64,000 nt of DNA from Paenibacillus albus (GCF_003952225.1 NZ_CP034437.1:5036501-5100500), one strand, 5' to 3'. Numbered from the stretch's first letter, positions 38,959 to 48,727 are shown. Numbers and translations: made by a program. The notes: generated by a model not told the origin, from the sequence alone.

Positions 38959-39591
38959 TCAGCCTTTAAACAGCTGCTGCAATGCCCTCTTCATTAGTGA
39001 ATCCACACTCTCATTCGGCACTTCGGTCTGTTTCATGCCCTGCCATGCACGGTCAAGCTCCGCAGCCGTATATCCGAGCGCCATAAGCGCTTCGCGCGCC
39101 TCGCGCCACACTTCTCCGCCTTCGAACAACGTGCCGCTAGTGCCTGCATCATCAAGTACAACGCTCGCTGCAGCAAAGCTGAATCCGCCTGGAATATGAT
39201 CGAGCTTATCCTTCAGATCAAGCACCATCCGCTGTGCGGTCTTCTTGCCGATGCCCGGAAGCTTCGTCAGGAAAGTCAAGTTCTCCTGCTGAATCGCCGC
39301 CGCAATCGTCTCCGGCTTACCGCCTGCGAGAATGCCAAGTGCAACGCGCGGGCCGATACCGGAGACATCAAGCAGCTTGCGGAACATGGCCTGCTCCTCA
39401 CGATTCGCGAAGCCGAAGAGCAGATTCGCATCCTCACGGACATGGTGGTGCGTGTAAATCGTCACGGCATCATCGCTCTTCACAAAAGCATACGGATTTG
39501 GCGTAAACACCTGATAGCCAATATCACGTACATCCACAACGACATACTCGGTATCCAAATGGACGACACGTCCACGTATGTAATCGATCAT
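38959..39591 (-). CDS. ruvA: Holliday junction branch migration protein RuvA
   Basis: 210 residues. OB-fold start MIDYIRGRVVHLDTEYVVVD, helix-hairpin-helix pair LLDVSGIGPRVALGIL and LTKLPGIGKKTAQRMVLDL near residues 72-130, and a C-terminal domain that contacts RuvB (about 150-210). It overlaps ruvC by 4 bases, giving tight translation coupling. Confidence 0.97.
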   Translation of the reverse strand: MIDYIRGRVVHLDTEYVVVDVRDIGYQVFTPNPYAFVKSDDAVTIYTHHHVREDANLLFGFANREEQAMFRKLLDVSGIGPRVALGILAGGKPETIAAAIQQENLTFLTKLPGIGKKTAQRMVLDLKDKLDHIPGGFSFAAASVVLDDAGTSGTLFEGGEVWREAREALMALGYTAAELDRAWQGMKQTEVPNESVDSLMKRALQQLFKG

Positions 39592-40094
39592 CCTCGGTTC
39601 ACCTCGTTAATTTTTTGCGTCAGAACCGACGAATGGGCATGGCAAATGGCCACCGCAAGCGCATCCGCCACATCATCGGGCTTCGGAATGGCAGAGAGCT
39701 TCAGGAACATCTTAACCATCTCTTGTACCTGGCGTTTCTCAGCTTTACCATAGCCGACGACGGCCTGCTTCACTTGAAGAGGCGTATATTCCGTTACTGG
39801 CAATCCGCGCTGTGCCGCTGCTAGAATCATGACGCCACGCGCTTGCCCAACCGAGAAAGCTGTCGTGACGTTCTTGTTGAAGAACAGTTTCTCGACTGCA
39901 ACGGTATCGGGCTTATAACGGTCAATAAGTGCGCAGGTAGACTCGTAGACCTGCTTGAGCCGCTCCTCTTGAGGCGTATGTGCCTCCGTCTGGATGCAGC
40001 CGTATTGAACGGGAACGAGCTTGCTCCCGATTTTGTCAACAAATCCGAAACCGACAATGGCTATCCCCGGATCGATACCTAATACTCGCAACAC
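39588..40094 (-). CDS. ruvC: Crossover junction endonuclease RuvC
   Basis: Resolves Holliday junctions. 168 residues. The RNase H-like acidic residues are in LGIDPGIA (Asp near residue 7), AVEKLFFNKN (Glu near residue 67) and DDVADALAVAICH (Asp residues near 140). The start is a GTG at 40094 with GGGGAG six bases before. B. subtilis lacks RuvC and uses RecU, so a RuvC beside RuvAB is a useful lineage mark. Confidence 0.95.
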   Translation of the reverse strand: MLRVLGIDPGIAIVGFGFVDKIGSKLVPVQYGCIQTEAHTPQEERLKQVYESTCALIDRYKPDTVAVEKLFFNKNVTTAFSVGQARGVMILAAAQRGLPVTEYTPLQVKQAVVGYGKAEKRQVQEMVKMFLKLSAIPKPDDVADALAVAICHAHSSVLTQKINEVNRG

Positions 40095-40212
40095 AATTCT
40101 CTCCCCAGGCCAACTTCATGCTACCTATCAAAAATTGGCTTCCCCCCATTATATCAAATGATGAGCAGTATGAGAACACGCGTTTTGTCCCCGGGTACAA
40201 GCGATGGGCAAA

Positions 40213-40247
40213 GAAGAAGGACGGACCGTAATTCCGGGCCGTCCCCT
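40213..40247 (-). terminator. Terminator-like hairpin after bofC
   Basis: GGACGG-CCG and CGG-CCGTCC pair on the minus strand (40219-40244) and TTCTTCTTT follows. It is between bofC and ruvC, so it likely ends the bofC transcript. Confidence 0.58.
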
Positions 40248-40263
40248 CAGCTTTTCATACCGG

Positions 40264-40908
40264 TCAAAATGACCGTTTCATTACTTTCTCAACCTTCTCG
40301 TTGCGGTCTATCGCATAATCGCTGAATGTTGAGATGACGCTGTTGAACTCGTCTTTATCCGTTATGCGGATACCGTTCATCAGCTGGTCGATGCGATCCT
40401 TCGGCAGGCTGCTCTCCATGTAGTGCACATCAAGCTGAAAGAAGGTGCGCATAACCTTCTTCTCCTTCGGAGAACCGTCGAACATCGTTAAATTACCCGA
40501 TTTATCTAAGCTGATATAACCGTTACGCTTGCAGGACTCCGACAGGTCATCAACCCGCTGCTCCATGACGACCGCGCCGCTCGGATGCATGACCGCGTTC
40601 CACTCCGGGTGCTGCGCGAGCATACTGAGCGCGGCTTTGGCGCTCATTTTGCCAAGCGTCTTCATCTCATCCCCGCATAAGTAGATCATTCGCAGCTTCA
40701 CATTCACTTGCTCGGATTGCCCGGATAGTGTTTCAATGACACTGCTTGGGTGACCGTTCAAAGGCTTGTCCGGCTCAGCGGCAGATACATCCGTCAACGT
40801 GCAAGTGTTGAATAGCATGACGGCCGCGATCATACTGCCAAGCTGCCACATTGGGCGGCGCGAGCGGCGAAGCTTCTGTTTTATTTTTTTCCACAGGCTG
40901 AATTCCAT
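40264..40908 (-). CDS. bofC: BofC-like protein (sigma-K checkpoint)
   Basis: 214 residues. A basic start and a membrane/signal segment (about residues 22-43) suggest export to the intermembrane space of the sporangium. The conserved patch VNVKLRMIYLCGDEMKTLGK lies near residues 68-87, and the C-terminal domain starts near FFQLDVHYMESSLP. In B. subtilis BofC restrains the SpoIVB protease and so times pro-sigma-K processing, done by SpoIVFB (at 55-56 kb here). The neighbour ruvC is next as in Bacillus-type order. Confidence 0.9.
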   Translation of the reverse strand: MEFSLWKKIKQKLRRSRRPMWQLGSMIAAVMLFNTCTLTDVSAAEPDKPLNGHPSSVIETLSGQSEQVNVKLRMIYLCGDEMKTLGKMSAKAALSMLAQHPEWNAVMHPSGAVVMEQRVDDLSESCKRNGYISLDKSGNLTMFDGSPKEKKVMRTFFQLDVHYMESSLPKDRIDQLMNGIRITDKDEFNSVISTFSDYAIDRNEKVEKVMKRSF

Positions 40909-40999
40909 AGCGGGAACTCCCCTTTATTTACTATTTTTGTTAGCTTCTCATTGTTGCTGGAGAAATATGCACCGATTACTAATAAAGTCCTCCCATGGC

Positions 41000-41052
41000 C
41001 AAAAGCCCCGACTGGCGCCCGGCAGTAAAGTGCCAAGAGCAAGTGCGGGGCT
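41000..41052 (-). terminator. Terminator of the safA-like gene
   Basis: AGCCCCG and CGGGGCT pair around an inner GGCA/TGCC hairpin; TTTTGG follows on the minus strand. It lies 22 bases after the safA-like stop. Confidence 0.75.
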
Positions 41053-41073
41053 AATGCAAAACGATCCAAACGG

Positions 41074-42807
41074 TTATCTGTTAATCCACGGATAGCTGCC
41101 ACGGCGTTTCGGTTTTGTCGTACGCGCTGTACGGATAACCGGTTTTTTCTTGCGGGCAACTTTAGCTTTCGCCTCGTTCAGCTCAATGCTCTCTTCGTCA
41201 ATGTGAGGCCCCTCGTCTTCGCGGCAGCCGCAGTTGCAATTCTTATCTGCTGCACCAGCTACGATTGGAGAAACTTGACCATTGCCCATATACGTGTAGC
41301 CGGCTGGACCCATGTTCGCCGGCGATACCATCGAAGGGTCATATCCGTAGCCGTAGCCGCCTTGCGGGCCTACGTTAGCTGGAGATACCATCGAAGGATC
41401 GTAACCATAGCCGCCTTGTGGACCCATGTTCGCTGGAGATACCATCGATGGGTCAAATCCGTAGCCATAGCCGCCTTGCGGACCCATGTTCGCCGGAGAT
41501 ACCATTGACGGGTCATATCCGTAACCATAGCCGCCTTGCGGGCCTACGTTTGCCGGAGAAACCATTGACGGGTCAAAGCCATAGCTGCCATAACCGCCAT
41601 GAGGTCCCATCTCAGCCGGAGATACCATCGACGGGTCGAAGCCGCCATAACCGTAGCCGCCTTGTGGACCCATCTCTGCAGGAGATACCATCGAAGGGCT
41701 GAAGCCATAGCTTGGTGCACCCCATGGCAAAGTCATTGGCGGTCCCCATTCCGGTCCTTCTTCTGCAGGGCTCACAGCTGTCGGTCCCATTTCATTGCCA
41801 TAGCCGCCACCTGTCGATGCCGGAGACACAGCTGTTGGGAAACCATAGCCGCTGCCTGTCGATGCAGGTGATACCGCCGCCATGTTGCCATATCCGCCTG
41901 TCATCGCTGGCGACACTGCTGTTGGATTCATTCCGTAGCCGCCCGTCATCGCTGGCGATACTGCTGTTGGATTCATGCCATAGCCGCCTGTCATCGCTGG
42001 CGATACCGCTGTTGGGTTCATTCCGTAGCCGCTTGTCATCGCTGGCGATACAACTGTCGGATTGCTGAAACCATAACCATGCTTCATCGGACCTTGGGAT
42101 TCCGGCGATACCGCTTCTGGCATTTTCGGCATATCATAAAGCGACATCACTTCTGTAGCCGGCACGCCATATTGCTTGAACAGATCGACATGCTGCTGCG
42201 CATTGTACACCGGATACTTCTTCTCCACTACCGGCACTGGCGCAGGCAGCGGTGTAGGTACTGGAGCCGGAGCTGGCTCAACGGCTTCCGGAAGCACTTC
42301 CGGAATCGGCATAGGCATTGTACTAGGCTTTTGACCTGTTGGCTTCTTCCCTGTCGGAATTTTGCCCATCAAGCCTTGAACGCCATGCATGACCGAAGTC
42401 GGCGAAAGCATGTGGTGACCTGTTCCTTTGCCGTTACCGTTGCTTTCACTCATGTCATGCATCATACCCGAAGAGCCTGGCGTCGGAATGTTGACGATCT
42501 CTCCGGTGAGCAGCACGTTCGGATTTTTCAGCTGCGGATTCGCTTTAATCATATCGCCAAGCGGCACGCCCCAAGCCTTCGACAGCTTCCACAACGTGTC
42601 CCCTTGCTGTACCACATGCTGATGCATGATGTCCATTTGACCGCCATGGTGGTTCGAGCCCGTCGGCACTTTCACTTTCATGCCGATGCCGATTTGATCC
42701 GGATTCGTAATTTCCGGGTTGAGCTTAATGATTTCTTCCAGCGATACGTTGTACTTTTGTGCAATTAGGTATAAGGTATCGCCTTTTTTTACAATATGAA
42801 TTTTCAC
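41074..42807 (-). CDS. safA: SafA-like spore coat protein with two LysM domains and VSPA repeats
   Basis: 577 residues from the GTG at 42807 (AGGAGG 10 bases upstream). Two LysM domains occupy about residues 1-46 (IHIVKKGDTLYLIAQKYNVS) and 60-105 (HVVQQGDTLWKLSKAWGVPL). A Pro-rich linker (about 125-195) is followed by two Gly/Tyr/Pro repeat families: NPTAVSPAMTGGYGM (about residues 245-320) and YDPSMVSPANMGPQGGYGYG (about 370-500). The end has CNCGC and a basic tail (KVARKKKPVIRTARTTKPKRR). LysM binds peptidoglycan; SafA organises the inner coat of B. subtilis. The gene position next to bofC agrees. Repeat number may vary between strains. Confidence 0.85.
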   Translation of the reverse strand: MKIHIVKKGDTLYLIAQKYNVSLEEIIKLNPEITNPDQIGIGMKVKVPTGSNHHGGQMDIMHQHVVQQGDTLWKLSKAWGVPLGDMIKANPQLKNPNVLLTGEIVNIPTPGSSGMMHDMSESNGNGKGTGHHMLSPTSVMHGVQGLMGKIPTGKKPTGQKPSTMPMPIPEVLPEAVEPAPAPVPTPLPAPVPVVEKKYPVYNAQQHVDLFKQYGVPATEVMSLYDMPKMPEAVSPESQGPMKHGYGFSNPTVVSPAMTSGYGMNPTAVSPAMTGGYGMNPTAVSPAMTGGYGMNPTAVSPAMTGGYGNMAAVSPASTGSGYGFPTAVSPASTGGGYGNEMGPTAVSPAEEGPEWGPPMTLPWGAPSYGFSPSMVSPAEMGPQGGYGYGGFDPSMVSPAEMGPHGGYGSYGFDPSMVSPANVGPQGGYGYGYDPSMVSPANMGPQGGYGYGFDPSMVSPANMGPQGGYGYDPSMVSPANVGPQGGYGYGYDPSMVSPANMGPAGYTYMGNGQVSPIVAGAADKNCNCGCREDEGPHIDEESIELNEAKAKVARKKKPVIRTARTTKPKRRGSYPWINR

Positions 42808-42918
42808 CCGCTTAATACCTCCTGTCACGTTCGTACGCCTTACGCGGAAGACGCGGCAAACGCCCGTTATCAATCCCTACATCCTATGCACCAGCTAGGC
42901 GAGTGTCACCTATGCATA

Positions 42919-42972
42919 CAAAAAAAAAGTTGAAGCTCCGCGAGCGCATACGCACCCAAAGAACTTCAACTC
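42919..42972 (-). terminator. Terminator of the pheB-hom-thrCB-pheA-ilvE unit
   Basis: AGTTGAAG and CTTCAACT pair over 8 bases and are followed by nine T on the minus strand, after ilvE. Confidence 0.85.
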
Positions 42973-42987
42973 TATGATTGTAAGCCG

Positions 42988-43869
42988 CTATTCGTAAACC
43001 TTAACGCCGTCCACTTCAACGGTCTTGCGGAATTCTTCCAGCAGATGCGTCGTAATCGGACCTGCTTTGCCGCCTCCGATCGTACGGCCGTCCACTTCGC
43101 GAACTGCGATAACTTCTGCCGCCGTGCCCGTGAAGAACACTTCGTCAGCTACATATACATCATGCAGCGTGAACGGTTCTTCCTTGAGCGTGTAGCCCAG
43201 CTTCGCACACAGCTCCATAATCGTCGCACGCGTAATGCCTTCCAGCGCGCCAACGTAGCAAGGCGGAGTATAAACAACTCCACGCTTGATGATGAAGATG
43301 TTATCGCTGGAGCCTTCAGCCACGTAGCCTTGCGAGTTCAGCATAATCGCTTCGCCAACGCCTGCAAGGTTTGCTTGAATTTTAACGAGAATGTTATTCA
43401 AATAGTTCAGCGACTTGATCTTCGGATTCAGCGCATCCGGAATGTTGCGGCGCTGTGATACGGATACCGATACAAGTCCATCGCGGTAAGCTTCCGCAGG
43501 GTAGATTGCCAGCTGCTCAACGATGATGATGACCCAAGCTTGCGGGCAGCGCTTCGGATCGAGGCCCAGATTGCCGGGACCGCGAGATACGACAAGGCGG
43601 ATATAACCATCGCGCAGGCCATTCTTACGAATCGTCTCCACCAGTGCCTGTTCCATTTCATCTTGAGTGAGCGGGATGTCCAGCATGATTGATTTGGCCG
43701 AGTCATAAAGACGGTCCAGATGCTCTTTGCATTTAAAGATATTGCCGCCGTAGATTCGGATTCCTTCGAAAATTCCGTCTCCGTATAGAAAACCGTGATC
43801 GAATACGGAAATTTTCGCATCTTCTTTGCTAACATACTCACCGTTCAAATAAATGACTTGTTCTGCCAT
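42988..43869 (-). CDS. ilvE: Branched-chain amino acid aminotransferase
   Basis: 293 residues, PLP fold-type IV. Start motif YLNGEYVSKEDAKISVFDHG, the arginine in FEGIRIYGG, the lysine in PKIKSLNYLNNILVK near residue 150, and LEGITRATIMELC near residue 212. It transfers amino groups in Val, Leu and Ile synthesis. It is the last gene of the amino-acid operon, 45 bases after pheA. D-amino-acid aminotransferase is a less likely relative. Confidence 0.94.
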   Translation of the reverse strand: MAEQVIYLNGEYVSKEDAKISVFDHGFLYGDGIFEGIRIYGGNIFKCKEHLDRLYDSAKSIMLDIPLTQDEMEQALVETIRKNGLRDGYIRLVVSRGPGNLGLDPKRCPQAWVIIIVEQLAIYPAEAYRDGLVSVSVSQRRNIPDALNPKIKSLNYLNNILVKIQANLAGVGEAIMLNSQGYVAEGSSDNIFIIKRGVVYTPPCYVGALEGITRATIMELCAKLGYTLKEEPFTLHDVYVADEVFFTGTAAEVIAVREVDGRTIGGGKAGPITTHLLEEFRKTVEVDGVKVYE

Positions 43870-43914
43870 GACTGCTCATGCACCTCCGGAATGTTTGCTT
43901 CTCGCATGTATTGC

Positions 43915-44790
43915 TTACGCTTTTACATATTTAAAGCTAGGATAGCTTCCCAATATACGAACCTGACAGCCGATCGCTTCAATCTCGGCGATTGCTGACG
44001 GAAGCAGTACAGTATTCAGCGACATCTCGATGTCGATCAGGAAATAATAATTGCCGAGCTTCTTCTTCGTCGGACGCGATTCAATACGGGACAAGTTGAT
44101 ACGACGCCATGAGAAAGCCGACAGCACCTGATGAAGGGCGCCCGGATAATCTTCAGGCATCGTAATCAGAATGCTCGTCTTATGCGCTGCCGATTCACGT
44201 ATGGTGAACGGTTCATGGCCAACTAGCAGAAACCGGGTGTAATTATTGTCGTGATCGGTGACCGCGGATTCCAGAACGGACAGGTTGTTGTCTGCCGCGG
44301 CGGATACTTGGCCAATCGCAGCCCAGCCTCGTCCCGGATTGTCTCTTACAATGCGGACAGCTTCGGCTGTGCTGCCAACATGCTCAAGCTCCGCATGCGG
44401 AAGATGACGCTTCAGATATTGCGTGCATTGTGCCATAGCCACAGGATGACTCATGACCTTCGTAATTCGCTCATAGGCAAGACCACCGGCATCATTCAGC
44501 AGCTCTGACGCTGCGCCGATCAAATTCTGAATGGACGGATAGACCCACTCCGCTTGAATCGGCAAATTAACTTCATCCACCAGCCAATCGGTATGTAGGC
44601 TCACAGAGCCGTCAATCGTATTCTCTATCGGGATAATGGAATAGTCCGTTCTGCCTTCAGCTGTCGCTAGAAAAACATCCGCAATCATGCGGGGGTATGT
44701 GTATTCAATAGAATCGTTGTGAGCACCGAATAAATATTTGGCCGCCTCATCCGAGGTGGAGCCTTTGGTCAAACACGCTACCTTTATCAT
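43915..44790 (-). CDS. pheA: Prephenate dehydratase
   Basis: Makes phenylpyruvate for phenylalanine. 291 residues. The catalytic region is about 1-185, with IPIENTIDGSVSLH and the NNYTRFLLVG block (TRF motif). The ACT domain is about 200-280 (ILITMPEDYPGALHQVLSAF then ESRPTKKKLGNYYFLIDIE), which binds Phe and gives feedback. Overlaps thrB by 4 bases. The chorismate mutase domain of the E. coli fused enzyme is absent, as usual in Firmicutes. Confidence 0.95.
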   Translation of the reverse strand: MIKVACLTKGSTSDEAAKYLFGAHNDSIEYTYPRMIADVFLATAEGRTDYSIIPIENTIDGSVSLHTDWLVDEVNLPIQAEWVYPSIQNLIGAASELLNDAGGLAYERITKVMSHPVAMAQCTQYLKRHLPHAELEHVGSTAEAVRIVRDNPGRGWAAIGQVSAAADNNLSVLESAVTDHDNNYTRFLLVGHEPFTIRESAAHKTSILITMPEDYPGALHQVLSAFSWRRINLSRIESRPTKKKLGNYYFLIDIEMSLNTVLLPSAIAEIEAIGCQVRILGSYPSFKYVKA

Positions 44791-45761
44791 GCCCTGACTT
44801 CTCCTTTAACCCGTTCCATGAACGATTGTCCATTCGGCTCTCTGACTATTGTGAGCTCCGGTCCCTCGCTGCATGGCTCTAACCACATCGTCTCCGCTTC
44901 AATGCCGTGACCCTTCAGCGTTTCAATAAGGAACGCTTCAAGCTCTGCTTTCTGCGTGCTGCCACGGTGAACGAGCGTCAGCAGTGTCGGACCTGCTCCG
45001 CTAAGAGCAACTCCGAGTGCGCCATGCTCCGTAGCATGCTCCAGTATTTCGGCCATCCCCGGCACGAGTGCTGCACGATAAGGCTGATGCAGCCGATCTC
45101 GCATCGCATGCGGAATAAGGTTCAGTTGACCGCTTGCAAGCGCAGCAACGAGCAATGAGCTGTTAGCCACGTTGAAGACGGCATCTTTCATGCTAAGCTG
45201 TGCAGGAAGGGCATGACGCGCTTTCTCTGTCGCCAGTTCAAACTGCGGAATTGCAACGAGCACTTCCAGATCGACTGGCGGCTGAATCGTCACCTTCGCA
45301 GCACGAGTGCCGTCCCATGACGCCACGACGATGCCGCCGAAGAGCGATGCTCCGACATTGTCGGGATGGCCTTCAAGCTCCGTCGAGAGCTGGAACAGCT
45401 CGTCTTCGCTGAGCGGGCTTCCGATTAGCGCATTCGCGGCAACGAGTCCGCCAATAATGGCGGATGCGCTGCTTCCGAGCCCTCTTGTGAGCGGAATTTC
45501 AATATACATATCAATGGCGATCTCAGGTATGGATACGCCTGCTTTCTCGAACACGAGCTGAGCCACTTTATAAATCAGGTTGGATTTATCGACGGGGATA
45601 CCGGCGAGTCCATCACCATGCAGGTTGATTACAGTTCTGCCATCCTCGGGAATTGATATCTCAATCCAGGCATACAGTGACAACGCCATGCCAAGCGCGT
45701 CAAAGCCAGGACCAAGATTCGCCGTGCTGGCCGGAACCTTCACCATTACCCGGCGATTCAT
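44787..45761 (-). CDS. thrB: Homoserine kinase
   Basis: GHMP kinase that phosphorylates homoserine. 324 residues from the ATG at 45761, which shares one base with the thrC stop; a GTG just before is possible. N-terminal VPASTANLGPGFDALGMAL and the phosphate loop PLTRGLGSSASAIIGGL are typical; GVALSGAGPTLLTLV is near residue 230. The order hom-thrC-thrB is that of B. subtilis. Confidence 0.96.
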   Translation of the reverse strand: MNRRVMVKVPASTANLGPGFDALGMALSLYAWIEISIPEDGRTVINLHGDGLAGIPVDKSNLIYKVAQLVFEKAGVSIPEIAIDMYIEIPLTRGLGSSASAIIGGLVAANALIGSPLSEDELFQLSTELEGHPDNVGASLFGGIVVASWDGTRAAKVTIQPPVDLEVLVAIPQFELATEKARHALPAQLSMKDAVFNVANSSLLVAALASGQLNLIPHAMRDRLHQPYRAALVPGMAEILEHATEHGALGVALSGAGPTLLTLVHRGSTQKAELEAFLIETLKGHGIEAETMWLEPCSEGPELTIVREPNGQSFMERVKGEVRA

Positions 45762-46834
45762 CACTGTGCTGCTCCCTCAAGCTGGCGGATGGCATTCATA
45801 ACCGCTTCTTCCGTATCGTCAACGACGATCGGCTCAGCTTGTACACTCTTGATCGCGATGTTAGGATCCTTCAAGCCGTGGCCTGTAAGGACGCAAACGA
45901 CTGTCTCGCCGCCTTGGAACTTGCCTTCGCGCTTCAATTTCAGCACGCCGGCGATGGATGCCGCCGATGCAGGTTCTGCGAAGATACCTTCGCGGCTTGC
46001 GATTAGCTTGTACGCATGAAGAATCTCTTCGTCAGTGACGTAGTTGATTTGGCCTTCGGATTCTTCCGCGGCGGCAACCGCTGTTTTCCAGCTCGCCGGA
46101 TTGCCGATACGAATCGCTGTTGCAATCGTCTCTGGCTCAGCAATCGGCTCACCTTTCACGATTGCCATCGCGCCTTCCGCTTCGAAGCCAACCATCTTCG
46201 GCAGCTTCGTGATACGGCCATGTGCGTGAAGCTCCTTGAAACCTTTCCAATACGCGGAGATGTTGCCCGCGTTACCGACCGGAATTGCCAAGTAGTCTGG
46301 CGCTACTCCGTCCAGTTGATCCACAACCTCGAATGCTGCTGTCTTCTGGCCTTCGATCCGGTACGGGTTAACAGAGTTTACCAGCGTAATCGGATGTTTA
46401 GCCGTAATTTCACGAACGATTTCAAGCGCGCGGTCGAAGTTGCCGTTGATCGCGATTACTTTCGCGCCGTAGATAACCGCTTGAGCTAGCTTGCCAAGCG
46501 CAATATTATTATTCGGAATAAGCACGATGCAGTTCAGTCCGCCGCGTGCTGCATAAGCTGCTGCAGCTGCAGACGTATTGCCAGTCGATGCGCACATAAT
46601 GGTCGTGCTGCCTTCTTCCATCGCTTTGGCCACTGCCATTACCATACCGCGGTCCTTGAACGAGCCCGTCGGATTCAAGCCTTCATACTTGAAGAACAGG
46701 TTCAGCCCAAGCTCCTTGGACAAGTTTTCTGCGCGAACAAGCGGTGTATTGCCCTCTTGCAGCGTCAACATCGGAGTTTTGTCAGTGACAGGCAAATATT
46801 CTTTGTACGTTTCAATCAAGCCAAGGTATCTCAT
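45761..46834 (-). CDS. thrC: Threonine synthase
   Basis: PLP enzyme for the last step to threonine. 357 residues. The PLP lysine is in [14 protein letters not shown] near residue 58, the phosphate loop is [14 protein letters not shown] near residue 183, and [19 protein letters not shown] is near residue 80. It follows hom by 38 bases and its stop overlaps the thrB start. Confidence 0.96.
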   Translation of the reverse strand: MRYLGLIETYKEYLPVTDKTPMLTLQEGNTPLVRAENLSKELGLNLFFKYEGLNPTGSFKDRGMVMAVAKAMEEGSTTIMCASTGNTSAAAAAYAARGGLNCIVLIPNNNIALGKLAQAVIYGAKVIAINGNFDRALEIVREITAKHPITLVNSVNPYRIEGQKTAAFEVVDQLDGVAPDYLAIPVGNAGNISAYWKGFKELHAHGRITKLPKMVGFEAEGAMAIVKGEPIAEPETIATAIRIGNPASWKTAVAAAEESEGQINYVTDEEILHAYKLIASREGIFAEPASAASIAGVLKLKREGKFQGGETVVCVLTGHGLKDPNIAIKSVQAEPIVVDDTEEAVMNAIRQLEGAAQ

Positions 46835-46872
46835 TGTAGGTAATGCTCCTTTATGTCTATAGGATTAGCTTT

Positions 46873-48159
46873 CTAGCCTTCAACACGGTAAACGCTCTTA
46901 ATTACTCTTACAACTTCCATGTTCTCGAGTGCGCCAAGCACTTTCTTCACAGCCGCTTTATTCGCATCATGCGTGATGATGATGATTTCGGCTTCCGGAT
47001 TGTTCTCATTCGGCTGCTGCAATACAGACTCAAGGCTTACTTCAAACTCGGCAAAAGCTTGCGTGATGCGTGCCAGCACACCGGCACGGTCCGCAACATG
47101 CAGGAGCAGGAAGTATTTCGATGCGATCTGCTCGTCAGTCTTGAGCTTCTTCTCTTTGTATGCGAGCTTCTCTTGCTTGCCATTCACGCCAAGCTTGAGA
47201 TTCTTCACAACCGCAACAAGGTCAGCAACGACGGAAGTGGCCGTAGGCAGCTCGCCTGCGCCTGCGCCGTAGAACATCGTTTCGCCTACCGCTTCGCCAT
47301 ACACATAAACCGCGTTGAACACACCATTTACAGAAGCGATTGGGTGCGTATGCTTCACCATCGTCGGTTGTACGGTCACGCTGATATAGTCATCTTGACG
47401 CTCCGCGATGCCAAGCAGCTTCACTTCGTAGCCAAGGCGCTTTGCGTAGAGAATATCTTCACGGGAAATCGACGAAATGCCTTTCACATCCACGTCTTCA
47501 AGCGCTACGTTAGCACGGAAGCCAAGCGTTGCGAGGATGGTCATTTTACGCGCTGCATCCAGCCCTTCCACGTCAGAGGTCGGATCCGATTCTGCATAAC
47601 CGAGATCTTGCGCTTCTTTTAATACATCGCTGTAATCGGCGCCTTCCTGGCTCATCTTCGTCAGGATGTAGTTCGTGGTGCCGTTCACGATACCCATGAT
47701 CTTCGTGATGCGATCGGAGGAGAACCCTTCGACCAACGTACGGATAATCGGGATACCTCCAGCTACGGAAGCTTCATACATGACGTCGCATCCATGCTCT
47801 TGAGCCTTGGATAGTATTTCTGGGCCATGCAGCGCCATCAAATCTTTGTTCGCTGTGACGATATGTTTACCGCGAGAGATCGCCTCAAGGATGTAGTTGC
47901 GCGTCAGATCAATGCCGCCCATTACTTCCACGATAACGTCAATCTCAGGGTTATGAATGATATCCCAAACATCTTCTGTCAGCTTGCTCGAATCAATGCT
48001 GATCGAACGCGCTTTGCTCACGTTCTGCACGAGCACTTTCTCGATAACGATCGGCGAGCCGACTTGGCTCTCCAAATCGCTCTGATGACCTTCCACAAGG
48101 CGAACAACGCCTGTTCCGACCGTTCCAAGGCCGAGCAATCCTACTTTAATCGGTTTCAT
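46873..48159 (-). CDS. hom: Homoserine dehydrogenase
   Basis: 428 residues. NAD(P)-binding GLLGLGTVGTGVVRL near residue 8, catalytic region about 140-320 (EASVAGGIPIIRTL, GYAESDPTSDVEGLDAARK), C-terminal ACT domain (about 350-425, LLHVADRAGVLARITQAFAE) which usually mediates threonine feedback. It is the second gene of the operon after pheB, 30 bases away. Confidence 0.97.
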   Translation of the reverse strand: MKPIKVGLLGLGTVGTGVVRLVEGHQSDLESQVGSPIVIEKVLVQNVSKARSISIDSSKLTEDVWDIIHNPEIDVIVEVMGGIDLTRNYILEAISRGKHIVTANKDLMALHGPEILSKAQEHGCDVMYEASVAGGIPIIRTLVEGFSSDRITKIMGIVNGTTNYILTKMSQEGADYSDVLKEAQDLGYAESDPTSDVEGLDAARKMTILATLGFRANVALEDVDVKGISSISREDILYAKRLGYEVKLLGIAERQDDYISVTVQPTMVKHTHPIASVNGVFNAVYVYGEAVGETMFYGAGAGELPTATSVVADLVAVVKNLKLGVNGKQEKLAYKEKKLKTDEQIASKYFLLLHVADRAGVLARITQAFAEFEVSLESVLQQPNENNPEAEIIIITHDANKAAVKKVLGALENMEVVRVIKSVYRVEG

Positions 48160-48189
48160 TCCAGTTCCTCCATGTATGAGAATTTCAGT

Positions 48190-48627
48190 TTATCCCTGTC
48201 CTATTATCGACGCCTTGCGGACGCCGTCATGCTTGCGAATGGCATCCATCATTTCGGACATCGGCCTCGTCATCATCGACGTTTCGACCGAAATAATGAC
48301 GCTGGCTAATCCTTGCAGCGGAATCGTCTGGTGGATCGTCAGCACATTGCCTTCCGAGCCGGCAACAAGTCCCAGCACTTTGGACAGTACGCCTGAACGG
48401 TGATCCAGGTCCATGGCTATCGTTACGATGGCCTCGCGCTGCAGCTGATTCTGTGTATATACACCGTCTTTATACTTATAGAAAGCGCTTCGGCTTAAGC
48501 CTACCCGCTCCGTGGCTTCATGAACGGTAGCAGCTTCCCCGCGACGGAGCATTTCTTTCACTTGAATCGTCTTCACGATTGCTTCCGGCAGCATATCCTC
48601 GCGGACGACAAAATATCGTTCCTCCAC
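48190..48627 (-). CDS. pheB: ACT-domain protein PheB (UPF0735)
   Basis: 145 residues from the GTG at 48627 (AGGAGG at 7 bases); the frame could go on to 48714 but lacks a site there. It has an N-terminal helix-turn-helix-like part (VGLSRSAFYKYKDGVYTQN near residue 45) and a C-terminal ACT domain (HRSGVLSKVLGLVAGSEGNVL near residue 85). Probably senses an amino acid, but its target is unknown. First gene of the operon, and adjacent to obg as in B. subtilis. Confidence 0.92.
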   Translation of the reverse strand: MEERYFVVREDMLPEAIVKTIQVKEMLRRGEAATVHEATERVGLSRSAFYKYKDGVYTQNQLQREAIVTIAMDLDHRSGVLSKVLGLVAGSEGNVLTIHQTIPLQGLASVIISVETSMMTRPMSEMMDAIRKHDGVRKASIIGQG

Positions 48628-48727
48628 TCGCCGTCCTCCTAAGAAAGACATCTGTTCTTCCATAGAGGACATTATATCGAAAAATGGCGAATGCGGCAAT
48701 AGGAAATGTGACATCCATAACTTTTAT

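Noticed and set aside
41203..42768. Plus-strand open frames opposite the safA-like gene
   Set aside because: They are repeat shadows of the VSPA repeats on the other strand.
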